DNA of 27,640 nt from Methanoculleus marisnigri. Its GTDB lineage: Archaea; Halobacteriota; Methanomicrobia; Methanomicrobiales; Methanoculleaceae. The notes below the pieces were generated by a model. The model had not been told where the DNA came from, made no database searches, and saw only the letters and a list, made by a program, of their open reading frames with translations. Position 1 is the first letter of the stretch, and the number at the start of each line of letters is the position of its first letter. This document shows, piece by piece, positions 16,759 to 24,730 of this stretch. Position numbers and translations under genes: made by a program. The stretch lies in contig DASQ01000027.1 of assembly GCA_002503885.1 (NCBI GenBank), positions 1-27,640 on the forward strand. Direction: 5' to 3'.

Positions 16759-17025
16759 GTCTTCTTCATCACCGGATCGCCGACCGTTTTGCGCATGTTC
16801 CCACGACCTACGTCGTTTTGCATCCCCGCTCCCTGCCGCCCAACCTCCGGGTTCGGGGACGGGCCGGCAGCGAGACAGGAGGCTGCGTAAGGTTATACGT
16901 GATGTGGAGCGGCATCCTTATAAATCTGCTTTTTTTAGCGGGAGATGCCTTCAGTGGCCGCAACTTCCTTCGATATCGCACAGGACCAGAATGTTTTAAC
17001 CGTCATCCACATATAGTAGATATCT
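16759..17025. promoter_or_regulatory. Divergent spacer between secretion ATPase and KaiC-like genes
   Basis: No gene lies in this 267-base spacer. AT-rich elements near 16893-16901 and 16918-16925 could be minus-strand TATA boxes for the ATPase gene. On the plus strand, GTTTTAAC near 16993-17000 lies about 27-33 bases before the ATG at 17026 and would give an almost leaderless transcript. Confidence 0.4.
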
Positions 17026-17862
17026 ATGCACGACCGCCTCCGATTGCGGATGCCGACGGGCATCGCCTCGCTCGACCCGGTACTGGACGGCGGCGTCCCG
17101 CCAGGTTCGGCGGTGCTGCTCCTCGGCGAGCACGGTGCCGGCAACGTCGAGTTTGTGCAGACTTCGCTCATGCAGCTCTCCCTCCGGAAACAGACCGGGA
17201 CGACCGGCGGGAACCTCATGCTCCCGGACGGGATCTCGTACGTGACGTTCACCCGGATGCGGGAGGATATCCTGAAGGAGATGGCCCTCTCGTTCAACCC
17301 GGGCCTCTACGAGCGGCTCGAGGAGAATATCGTCTTCCATGATCTCTCGGAGCTCTACTTCGATGCCAGCATCGTCCCCCCGGACTGGTACGGGGAGGGA
17401 AGCGTCATCGAGCGCTTGCAGAAGAGGCAGCGCAAGGAGAACGGGAACATCCTTGCCGAGATCGTCCGGGTGCTTGACGGGAGCCCGAAGAACAGCCTGA
17501 TCGTCCTCGACTCGCTGACCGACATCGCTCCGCCGCTTGCGGAGGGACCCCGGTGGCATGCGTTCATTGCCTTCCTGCGCGGGTTGCAGCGGGCGTCGAA
17601 ACGCTGGAATACCACGATCTACCTCCTGCTCACCTCCGGTATCCTGGACCGGTCACGGGAACTTGAGATCGCCGACTGCGTCGACGCCACGCTCCTCTTC
17701 CGCTGGGAGGAGAACAGCGCGCAGCGCCGGCAGCGGGTCATGCACTTTGAGAAGTTCCGGGGGGTGATGCCCCGCCTCGAGGATAAGGATCTGGTGAAGT
17801 TCGCGGTGAAGGTCTCGGCGGCGGGTGGATTCGAGGTGCGGAACATCCGGGTGGTGGTCTGA
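17026..17862 (+). CDS. KaiC/RAD55-like protein with degenerate P-loop
   Basis: A 278-residue RecA-fold protein of the KaiC/RAD55 group. The N-terminal RMPTGIASLDPVLDGGVPPGS matches the family start in shape. The Walker A position reads GEHGAGNV (residues 34-41), with Asn40 in place of the catalytic lysine and Val41 in place of Ser/Thr. Walker B survives as SLIVLDSLTD (157-166). It is therefore probably unable to hydrolyse ATP and may act as a sensor or scaffold, much as ArlH binds but hardly turns over ATP. It is followed after 11 bases by an intact KaiC-like ATPase and faces an ArlI/ArlJ-like pair. The degenerate motif is seen directly; the role is inference. Confidence 0.8.
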   Translation: MHDRLRLRMPTGIASLDPVLDGGVPPGSAVLLLGEHGAGNVEFVQTSLMQLSLRKQTGTTGGNLMLPDGISYVTFTRMREDILKEMALSFNPGLYERLEENIVFHDLSELYFDASIVPPDWYGEGSVIERLQKRQRKENGNILAEIVRVLDGSPKNSLIVLDSLTDIAPPLAEGPRWHAFIAFLRGLQRASKRWNTTIYLLLTSGILDRSRELEIADCVDATLLFRWEENSAQRRQRVMHFEKFRGVMPRLEDKDLVKFAVKVSAAGGFEVRNIRVVV

Positions 17863-17873
17863 CGGCGAGCCGG

Positions 17874-18554
17874 GTGAAGTTCGGGGTCGAAGGGCTGGAC
17901 GCGATGCTTTCGGGAGGGCTTCTTGAGAGGAGCATCTGCGCGGTCGTCGGCACCTACGGCACCGGAAAGACGACGTTCGCTCTCCAGTTCGCGTACGAGG
18001 GACTCCGCCGGGGCGAGAAGGTGATCTATATCAGCCTCGACGAGCGGGAGGAACTCCTCCGCGCCACCATAGCGCAGAAGGGGTGGAACATGGAGGTCTT
18101 CGGCGAAGGGTTCTATCTTCTCAAGCTGGACCCGACCGACTTCAACCTCGCGATCAGCAGCATCAAGAGCGAGCTTCCCGCCCTCATCGAGAACACCGGG
18201 GCCTCAAGGGTGATCATCGACCCGATATCGCTCTTCGAGGGACTCTTTGAGGACGAGTCCACCCGGCGGCAGGAGATGTTCAGGCTCATCGAGGTGATGC
18301 GGGACGAGGCCTGCACCCTCGTGCTGACGAGCGAGACCGACGCAACAAACCCGGAGGGGAGCAGGTACGGCCTTGTGGAGTACCTGGCAGATACGGTGGT
18401 CCTCCTCCGCTATATCCGATCTGCAGGGCTCACCGAGGTGCATCTGGCCCTCGAGGTCGTCAAGATGCGCCGTTCCGCCCATTCCCGGGAGATTAAGCCG
18501 TTTGAGATCCTCCAGGACCAGATCATGGTGTATTCGGAAGCGAGTCTATTCTAA
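17874..18554 (+). CDS. KaiC/RAD55-family ATPase
   Basis: A 226-residue single-domain RecA-like ATPase. It starts at KFGVEGLDAMLSGGLLE and has an intact Walker A, GTYGTGKTT (residues 26-34), and a Walker B, RVIIDPIS (112-119). These proteins bind ATP as rings and often signal or regulate. The start is GTG, 11 bases after the stop of the degenerate paralogue, with no strong ribosome site, so translation is probably coupled. The pairing of one dead and one live KaiC-like protein resembles a heteromeric switch. Position next to divergent secretion ATPase and platform genes suggests the two may control that machine (inference). Confidence 0.88.
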   Translation: MKFGVEGLDAMLSGGLLERSICAVVGTYGTGKTTFALQFAYEGLRRGEKVIYISLDEREELLRATIAQKGWNMEVFGEGFYLLKLDPTDFNLAISSIKSELPALIENTGASRVIIDPISLFEGLFEDESTRRQEMFRLIEVMRDEACTLVLTSETDATNPEGSRYGLVEYLADTVVLLRYIRSAGLTEVHLALEVVKMRRSAHSREIKPFEILQDQIMVYSEASLF

Positions 18555-18562
18555 GAGCGACG

Positions 18563-18646
18563 GGCCGAAGGGCCGGAGCTTGAGAAAACCCGGAGGGTTT
18601 TCGAGTGCGACGTTCCAACGGAACGGAGCAGGAGCACCGAAGGTGC
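18563..18646. repeat. Phased array of four short hairpins
   Basis: Between two convergent genes, four perfect short palindromes follow each other with centres 22-25 bases apart. They are GGCC-GAAG-GGCC (18563-18574), AAAACCC-GGA-GGGTTTT (18585-18601), CGTTCC-AAC-GGAACG (18611-18625) and GCACC-GAA-GGTGC (18634-18646). Stem sequences all differ, yet pairing is kept and the purine-rich spacers resemble each other (GGAGCTTGAG, CGAGTGCGA, GGAGCAGGA). GGAGCTTGAG recurs just after the array at 18653-18662. It may end transcription from both sides. Confidence 0.6.
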
Positions 18647-18667
18647 GAGTCCGGAGCTTGAGCACCG

Positions 18668-19281
18668 TCAGGCCCTCCAACCGGATGCCCTCTTTTTCTG
18701 TATATTCTGCCACCGCTTGAGAACGAATGCTGCGACGACAAGGGCGAAGAGCGTATTGAAGAGCACCCATACGATCGGGTCTCTAAAATCGTCTCCGATC
18801 AGATTCCCATGCACGACGGCAAAAAGGAGCGCGACATACATCAGGCCGTGCACCCACCGCCAGTACTTCGGGATGTACCTCCGGAGCAGCACGCCGGCGA
18901 ACGCAATGTAGAGAAGATAGAGTGCAGGCCGGCCTGCGAGTGCCCAGAACCTCCCCCAGGGGGAGAAAACCGGGATGAATATGGCGGGATTCAACGCCCC
19001 TATGGCGAGGGTAACCGGATCAGCGTGGGGAGGAGAAGGCCGATGGCGGCGAAGGTGTGGTGCACCGCGAGAAACGGCCTGCCGAAGACCATCATGATCT
19101 CCCGGAGGAGCGGTGTCAGGATGGCTGCGATGGCGAGGGCAAGGAAACCCCACAGGGCGGTGAGGCGTGCTATGACGTTGAACGGATCACCGTAGGGTGC
19201 GGTCAGCACCACTGCGGCAGTGATCGCGTACAGCGCCAGAACGACGGCTGCAAGAAGCACACCCGCCCGGGGCAGAGTCAC
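18668..19281 (-). pseudogene. Ferric-reductase-like membrane protein, frameshifted
   Basis: Two frames together encode one polytopic membrane protein of about 200 residues resembling the ferric reductase / MsrQ-type haem-binding membrane domain. The 5' part (19000-19281) carries the first spans and AVHHTFAAIGLLLP, with paired histidines. The 3' part (from about 19018 down to 18668) carries AIGALNPAIFIPVFSPWG, RWVHGLMYVALLFAVVHGN and a last span. The frames join if one base is added near 19015-19018, in a CCGG context, giving LIPVTLAIGAL. This could be a real inactivation or a sequencing error. The start is GTG with AGGA upstream. It converges on the KaiC-like genes. Histidine pairs suggest haem binding, by family knowledge. 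Confidence 0.75.
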
Positions 19282-19781
19282 GGTTCCTGAAGACTCACGA
19301 CAAAGAGATAAGGGCTTTGCCCGGATGCTTCATGGGAGCGGGCCGGCCGGGGTGGGGGGACATCCAGAGTTCGGGCACTTGAGAGGTGCAACATGCAAGC
19401 ATTCGGAGCCTCAGACATTCGGAGGGATTGAATAACGGTGCGCAGAGATAGACGCCGCTCTCTTTGGGTTTGTTTGACTGAATGGGCTTGAACGCCCTCA
19501 GATTGCACCCCGGGCACGGATTTCGAGGGGATATCGCCACGCACTGCCCCCGCCCCCTGGGGCGGGGGAGGAGGCCGAAGGCCGGGCGGGGTGGGGGTTA
19601 CATGTTTCCTTATGGGATGGAGACAGGGGAGGGGGGATGCTCCCCCCTCCCCGTCAGCCCCTCCCCCGTGGCGATATCCACCACGGTCCACTGTACGGGG
19701 CTTTCCAACGCTTCGATTTTGCCTTCACTATGGTGGACAAACGAAACGTTCCGACTGTCGAGTAATAGACCAAAAGTCAAA
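19282..19781. other. Gene-free stretch of about 500 bases
   Basis: Open frames here are short, low in complexity and show no domain. The left part (19380-19520) has a minus-strand frame with PCPGCN, which I do not accept as a gene. The right part contains a palindromic element (19529-19679) and a loose inverted repeat GTCCAC (19686-19691) / GTGGAC (19733-19738). It looks like decayed or mobile-element-derived DNA rather than a regulatory leader. Confidence 0.45.
19529..19679. repeat. MITE-like element with 13-bp terminal inverted repeats
   Basis: Perfect terminal inverted repeats GGATATCGCCACG (19529-19541) and CGTGGCGATATCC (19667-19679) enclose 125 bases. Inside are two perfect GC-rich hairpins: CCCCCGCCCC (19547-19556) / GGGGCGGGGG (19559-19568), and GGGGAGGGGGGA (19626-19637) / TCCCCCCTCCCC (19641-19652). 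No gene is inside. The layout fits a small non-autonomous element; no target duplication is obvious. Confidence 0.5.
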
Positions 19782-19805
19782 TCCCGGCCGACGGGGCGGC
19801 CGGGA
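19782..19805 (-). terminator. Hairpin terminator after bofA-like gene
   Basis: A perfect 9-bp stem TCCCGGCCG / CGGCCGGGA with a six-base loop lies 19 bases after the stop of the small membrane gene. On the minus strand it is followed by the T-rich TTTGACTTTT. It probably ends the lonB-tldD-tldE-bofA transcript. Confidence 0.6.
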
Positions 19806-19823
19806 ATCTTCTGGAACCACCCC

Positions 19824-20087
19824 TCAGAGTGGAATCCCGACGAGGTGGAGCAGGATCAGGACCAGGGCGCCCGGCAGCCCCCCGAGGGCACAGATGATGA
19901 ACGTCACCAGGTTGATCTGGATATCGGGTGCGCCGAACCATGCGAGCACATTGAAGTAATTCAGGAGCCAGAGAACAGCGAGCCCGGCGATACCATTGAT
20001 GACGAGCGTCAGGGACTTCTTCAGGAGGTAGTAAAGTGCAGCGGCTATCGCAACCGCTAAAAGGATGGCGAGGATCTCTTCCATCAT
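19824..20087 (-). CDS. BofA-family membrane protein
   Basis: An 87-residue protein with three hydrophobic spans (about residues 5-22, 28-46 and 58-84) and the family-like core LVINGIAGLAVLWLLNYF plus FIICALGGLPGALVLILLH. BofA of Bacillus inhibits the intramembrane protease that processes pro-sigma-K; archaeal relatives have no sigma factor to regulate, so their target is unknown. It starts directly after the TAG of the tldE gene with no gap, and a hairpin terminator follows. Placement at the end of a protease operon suggests a role in controlling proteolysis, by inference. Confidence 0.8.
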   Translation of the reverse strand: MMEEILAILLAVAIAAALYYLLKKSLTLVINGIAGLAVLWLLNYFNVLAWFGAPDIQINLVTFIICALGGLPGALVLILLHLVGIPL

Positions 20088-21380
20088 CTATTTACCAATG
20101 ATCTGCTGGTTATTTAATCGTATTGATGGAATCGTCAGCCGTCCGACGCGTCTTGTATCTTTTCCGAACCCCCCGATCTCCCGAAGCATCTCAAAGACGT
20201 TTCCGGCGAACATCGCCGTCCTGATGGGTTCGGTCTGTTCCCCGCCCTCCATCCAGAAGGGGTTGGAGATCTCCACCGAGAAGTCGCCGGAGAATGGGTT
20301 CGCGGTATGGGCTCCCACGACGTCGTGGATCCAGACCGCCCGCTCGTCACCGGGCTCCTTCATACGGGGCCCGTCGACGAAGAGGTTGTGGAACCCGATC
20401 CCGGGGCCTTCGCTCCCGGACCGGACAGCGCTCCCTGTGCTCCCCTCGCCGTAGCGGTAGCCGGTCTTGAGATCGTAGGCGAACCGCTGGAGCACCCCCT
20501 GCTCCACAAAGATCAGGCGCCGCGTGGGGACACCTTCCGCATCCCAGGTGGTGCTCCCGAGGCCGGGAGCGAACGGGTCGTCGTATATGGAGAGGTGCTC
20601 ATCAAAGACCTGCTCGCCGATCTTCTCCGCAAGGAACGACCGGCCGGCTTTCACGTTCCGTCCGGAGATGGCCGGGAGGAGGACCTGGCCGAGGATGCTT
20701 GCCGCCGCGACCGGAGAGAGGACGATGTCATAGCGCCCGGTCTCGATGTCGCGCCCCGAAAGGGAGCGTGCGGCAAGCGAGGCCGCCTGTTCCCCGACCG
20801 ACCGGGCGTCGATATCGGCAAGGAACGGGGAGGCGTCGAACTCGTAGCCCGTGGACTGCTCTCGTATCGTCTCGAGGGATACCGCCGCCACCGTCCGGTC
20901 CATGCCGTAGAAGACGCCGCTCGTGTTTGCGACCGCGAGATATGACCGGGCGAGGTCCGCGGCCCCGCCGATGACCTCCACCGGGTGCTCCGCCGCACCT
21001 GAAAGGAGGTCGCCGACCATCCTCGCCGCATTCTCCACCGCGACGACCAGGTCCGGGTCCGACGAGGATGCAGTACCGGTCATATCTGCCGGTTTCGGGA
21101 ACCCTCCCCACTGCTGCGGGGTGGCGATCCGTCCGCTTGCAAGCGCCGCGTTGAGACACTCCTTCCACCGGTCGGGGTCGCCGGTGCTCGATGATCCTAT
21201 CCGCCCGTCCTTGACGGTCCGGATGGCCATGCTCCAGGCCTCCGACTCCTCGGCGATGCCGAGGATCCCCTTCTTGATCTCGGTGCTGATGCTCTCTCCC
21301 CGGGCGTAGAAGACCTCGACCTCATCGGCCTGGCGCTCACCCTCCCGGAGGACTCTCTCGATAAGGTCTTCGCCGTTCAT
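20088..21380 (-). CDS. tldE: TldE/PmbA-family protein, partner of TldD
   Basis: A 430-residue member of the TldD/PmbA family that lacks the HExxxH zinc motif, as expected for the TldE partner. Family parts are the N-terminal GESISTEIKKGILGIAEESE, the middle AVANTSGVFYGMDRT and the C-terminal ISNPFWMEGGE. In Escherichia coli, TldD/TldE form a heteromeric protease that trims microcin precursor peptides and the CcdA antitoxin. The native substrates in methanogens are unknown. The ATG overlaps the stop of tldD by ATGA, so the partners are made together. Confidence 0.92.
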   Translation of the reverse strand: MNGEDLIERVLREGERQADEVEVFYARGESISTEIKKGILGIAEESEAWSMAIRTVKDGRIGSSSTGDPDRWKECLNAALASGRIATPQQWGGFPKPADMTGTASSSDPDLVVAVENAARMVGDLLSGAAEHPVEVIGGAADLARSYLAVANTSGVFYGMDRTVAAVSLETIREQSTGYEFDASPFLADIDARSVGEQAASLAARSLSGRDIETGRYDIVLSPVAAASILGQVLLPAISGRNVKAGRSFLAEKIGEQVFDEHLSIYDDPFAPGLGSTTWDAEGVPTRRLIFVEQGVLQRFAYDLKTGYRYGEGSTGSAVRSGSEGPGIGFHNLFVDGPRMKEPGDERAVWIHDVVGAHTANPFSGDFSVEISNPFWMEGGEQTEPIRTAMFAGNVFEMLREIGGFGKDTRRVGRLTIPSIRLNNQQIIGK

Positions 21381-22705
21381 TCCCCGCGCCCCCCGATGGT
21401 TGCACTCTCAAGCAGGAGGTGGGGCGCGCCGTCGCTGACCGGCACGCTCTGTCCGCCTTTGCCACAGTATCCCGGGCTCATCTTCCGGTCGTTTCCAAGG
21501 AGGGTGATGTTGTGGAGCGTCGAGAGGATCTCGCCCGAGAGCGAGACGTCCCTGACCATATCGGTCGTCTCGCCCCCCCTGACCAGGTAGCCGTATTCCG
21601 CGTTGAACTGGAAGACGCCCCGGCCGGGGTCGACCTGGCCGCCCCTTGAGCCGATCAGCAGGATGCCGTCCTTACACTCAGAGAGGATCTCGTCGTAGGT
21701 CGCATCCCCGTTTTCGATGAAGGTGTTGCTCATCCGGACGATGGGCGGTGCCCCGAGCTCCGCCCGGGCGTGACCGGGGATACCGTTCCCGACTGCCGCG
21801 AGGGTCTCCCGGTTGTGGAGGTAGGATGAGAGGATGCCGTCACGGATGACTTCGGTCCGCTGCACCGCCACCCCCTCGGCGTCCACAGGGATGAACCCGA
21901 ACTCCTGAAGCGAGGGATCGTCCACGATGACCAGTCCCTCGCACCCGATCCGCTCGCCGATTCTCCCTGCGAGAACCGATGCGCCTTCGCGGACGAGGTC
22001 GCCCTCGCTCGCGTGACCGACCGCCTCGTGGGTGAAGACGCCCGCCAGTTCCGGGTCGAGCACGGCCCGCCCCGCCCCGCCTTTCGCGAGTTTTGCGTCG
22101 AGCAGGGAGACCGCGACCTCGCCCGCCTTCCGTCCGAGGTCCTGCTTATCGCGGAGGTTGAACCCGGTGATGATATGATCGCGTTCGCTCCCCATCTGCA
22201 TCATACCGCTCCGGGACGCAATCGCGAGGACAGAGAACCCCGACCGGACCGCCTCGTACGAGAACTCGTTCCCGCTCGAGTCCAGGAACCGGACCTGGTC
22301 GATCCCCTCGGTGTAGCGGGCCCGGGTGTTTGCCACCTCAGGAACCCGTGCCGCCGCCTCGATGCCGGCAAGCAGCCGGGTCTTCTCCTCGAGGTCGATA
22401 TCCCGGGGGTCCTCCCCGAGGCGCGGGACCGGGAGAGCGCTGCGCGGTGCATCGGCCAGGTCTATCTGGTCCTGTGTGACCGCAGCGAGACGCGTTGCCG
22501 CCTCGATGAGGGCGGTTAAGTCGCGCTTCGAATCGATGTCAACGTGGTCGCGAGTGAGGATACCCCAGCCTTTCGGTCCCAGCACCCGGATCACGGCTTT
22601 GTCAAAAAATGAGGTGCCTGCGGACTCGACCACACCGTTGTCGATATCGACGAGAGTGGTCTCGCCCCGCACGCACCGTATATCATAGTATCTTGGTTCA
22701 GCCAT
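21377..22705 (-). CDS. tldD: TldD-family zinc metalloprotease
   Basis: A 442-residue metalloprotease subunit with the zinc motif HEAVGH at residues 226-231, followed by SEGDLV, and the conserved Cys414 in SPGYCGKGGQ near the end. It provides the active site of the TldD/TldE complex, which cleaves unfolded peptides threaded into its cavity. The gene begins six bases after the lonB stop with only a weak ribosome site, so it likely depends on lonB translation. Full length for the family. Confidence 0.95.
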   Translation of the reverse strand: MAEPRYYDIRCVRGETTLVDIDNGVVESAGTSFFDKAVIRVLGPKGWGILTRDHVDIDSKRDLTALIEAATRLAAVTQDQIDLADAPRSALPVPRLGEDPRDIDLEEKTRLLAGIEAAARVPEVANTRARYTEGIDQVRFLDSSGNEFSYEAVRSGFSVLAIASRSGMMQMGSERDHIITGFNLRDKQDLGRKAGEVAVSLLDAKLAKGGAGRAVLDPELAGVFTHEAVGHASEGDLVREGASVLAGRIGERIGCEGLVIVDDPSLQEFGFIPVDAEGVAVQRTEVIRDGILSSYLHNRETLAAVGNGIPGHARAELGAPPIVRMSNTFIENGDATYDEILSECKDGILLIGSRGGQVDPGRGVFQFNAEYGYLVRGGETTDMVRDVSLSGEILSTLHNITLLGNDRKMSPGYCGKGGQSVPVSDGAPHLLLESATIGGRGE

Positions 22706-22711
22706 AGGGCA

Positions 22712-24649
22712 TCAGACCAGAGAGCGTCCGAGGTTCGGATCGAAGATGCCGGTCGGGTTGACCGCCATCTTCTTGAGCTTCGAGAGGAATCCTTCGCGGT
22801 TCTCGGGCACGAGCGCGTTCTGGAGAACCTCCTCGATGTGGTCGACCGGGATAACCTCGATCATCCCCCGGTAGCGGTCCTCGATGAGAACGTCGTCTAA
22901 GTTCGACCGCGGGATGATCACCATCTTGATCCCGGCCTTCGCAGCCGCCTCGATCTTGTAGGTGACCCCGCCGATCGGGAGGACGTCGCCCCGGATCGAG
23001 AGGGAACCGGTCATCGCGACGTCCTGGCGCACCGGGATGTTCTCGATAGCGCTGATCACCGCTGTTGCCACGGTCACGGAGGCCGAATCCCCCTCGACGC
23101 CGCCGTAGGTGCCGATGAACTGGACGTGGATGTCCATGTTCCTGACATCCTTGCCGGTAAACTTCTTTATCAGGGCGCTGACGTTCGTGATCGACTCTTT
23201 GGCGATCTCCTTGAGCATACCGGTCGCGATGACCGTGCCGGTCGCCCCCTGGCTCGGAGTCACCTCGGCCATCACCGGGAGCACCGAGCCGGAGTCGCTC
23301 CCCATCACGGCAAGCCCGTTCACCCGTCCTACCCGGGTGCCCTCCACGATGGTGATGTCGTAGTCGCGGCTCCGCTGGATGTATTCGTCGGAGATCTGGT
23401 CCTCGATCGAGCGGGAGGCCGACTTCGCGGCGAGGACATGCTTCACGCCGGTGAACTCCGCACTCTCCTGCCGGGCGAGGTCCCCCGCTACCCGGATGAG
23501 CCCGCCCATGTCACGGAGTTTTAAGGTCAGGTGGCCCTTCCGGTTCGAGCGGCGCCGGGCTTCGCGGAGCACCTCGATCATGGCGCTGCGGTCGAAGTGG
23601 GGGATCTTCCCGTCGTTCTTGACTTCCTGGGCGATGAACCGGAGGAACTTCTTCCGGTTCTCCGCGGTGTCCTCCATCGTCTCCCGCATGTAGACCTCAT
23701 AGCCGTAGCCCCGGATACGCGACCGGAGTGCCGGGTGCATCCCCTGGATGGCGTCGATGTTGCCCGCCGCGATCATCACGAACCGGCAGGGAACCGGCTC
23801 CGTCCTGACCATCGCACCGCTCGAGCGCTCGCTCTGGCCGGTGATCGGGAATGTGCCTTCCTGGAGCGCAGTCAGCAGGTTCTGCTGGGAGTGCGGGGTG
23901 AGGGTGTTGATCTCGTCGATGAAGAGCACGCCCCCGTGCGCCCGGTGGATAGCCCCTCCCTCGACGCGGTCGTGGGAAGGCGTCTCGAGGCCGCCGCTCT
24001 GGAAGGGGTCGTGCCGGACATCGCCGAGCAGGGCGCCCGCGTGCGAACCGGTGGCGTCGATGAAGGGCGCGGGGATATTGGGGTCATGGGAGATCAGGAG
24101 TTTCGGGACCATCGTCTCTTCGCGGGGCGTCGAATACTTCAGCGCCATGAAGATGAATGCGGCGGCGATGATGCCCATGAGCCACTGGTAGGTGATGATC
24201 GCGTAGCCGATGATACCGATGATGAGGAGCATGACAAGAGTGCTCCGCATCTGGATCTTCTTTCTGGCCTCTACCTTGTGGGCGTTGACGATCTGTTTGC
24301 CGCGGCTCGCCGGCACGGTCCGGATGATGGGATTATTGTTATCCTCGGGATTCGGGTAGACCAGAATGTCCTGCAGTTCCTCCTTGGGGAGGAGCTCGGC
24401 CATAGCCTTCGCCAGCATAGATTTCCCGGTTCCGGGGGTCCCGATCATCATCACATGCCTGCGCTGGACCGCGGCCTTCCGGATCACCTCGACAGCATGT
24501 TCCTGACCGATGACCTGATCGATGAGACTCGGGGGTACGTCGATATCTGAAGATGCGCTCAGCTCGGAACCAGCAAAGACATCCATATCCTCCAGTTCGT
24601 CATTCGTGAGCTCTATGTTTGGAATTTCCGTTGATGTCGTCGAATCCAT
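22712..24649 (-). CDS. lonB: Archaeal membrane-bound Lon protease (LonB)
   Basis: A 645-residue ATP-dependent protease anchored in the membrane. Walker A GTPGTGKS is at residues 70-77. Two hydrophobic spans (about 137-155 and 157-171) lie inside the AAA+ domain, as is typical of archaeal LonB. Walker B is GGVLFIDEIN. The C-terminal protease domain has the catalytic serine in VEGDSASVTV and the lysine in YKIEAAAKAGIK. I chose the ATG at 24649, with GAGGT at 24660-24664. The open frame runs 16 codons further upstream, but that part covers the TATA box. The gene heads the lonB-tldD-tldE-bofA operon. Confidence 0.96.
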   Translation of the reverse strand: MDSTTSTEIPNIELTNDELEDMDVFAGSELSASSDIDVPPSLIDQVIGQEHAVEVIRKAAVQRRHVMMIGTPGTGKSMLAKAMAELLPKEELQDILVYPNPEDNNNPIIRTVPASRGKQIVNAHKVEARKKIQMRSTLVMLLIIGIIGYAIITYQWLMGIIAAAFIFMALKYSTPREETMVPKLLISHDPNIPAPFIDATGSHAGALLGDVRHDPFQSGGLETPSHDRVEGGAIHRAHGGVLFIDEINTLTPHSQQNLLTALQEGTFPITGQSERSSGAMVRTEPVPCRFVMIAAGNIDAIQGMHPALRSRIRGYGYEVYMRETMEDTAENRKKFLRFIAQEVKNDGKIPHFDRSAMIEVLREARRRSNRKGHLTLKLRDMGGLIRVAGDLARQESAEFTGVKHVLAAKSASRSIEDQISDEYIQRSRDYDITIVEGTRVGRVNGLAVMGSDSGSVLPVMAEVTPSQGATGTVIATGMLKEIAKESITNVSALIKKFTGKDVRNMDIHVQFIGTYGGVEGDSASVTVATAVISAIENIPVRQDVAMTGSLSIRGDVLPIGGVTYKIEAAAKAGIKMVIIPRSNLDDVLIEDRYRGMIEVIPVDHIEEVLQNALVPENREGFLSKLKKMAVNPTGIFDPNLGRSLV

Positions 24650-24680
24650 CGTCGAGTTTACCTCTTTGCTGCACTGGTAC

Positions 24681-24691
24681 TTATATAATTT
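24681..24691. promoter_or_regulatory. Shared TATA region between lonB and prs
   Basis: The AT-rich TTATATAATTTATT reads as a TATA box on both strands. On the minus strand it would start lonB near 24660 and on the plus strand prs near 24708-24712. AAGGTG (24721-24726) gives prs its ribosome site. Confidence 0.55.
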
Positions 24692-24730
24692 ATTCATCCT
24701 CGTTCAAATACTTTCTAGCAAAGGTGTTCT

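Noticed and set aside
18563..18662. Possible CRISPR array
   Set aside because: The palindromes differ from unit to unit and the spacing is only 22-25 bases. CRISPR has identical repeats and variable spacers, the reverse of what is seen.
19278..19691. Minus-strand frames with a PCPGC motif in the gene-free stretch
   Set aside because: The frames are interrupted, proline- and cysteine-biased and overlap the palindromic element; I could not see a domain, so I treat them as non-coding or remnants.
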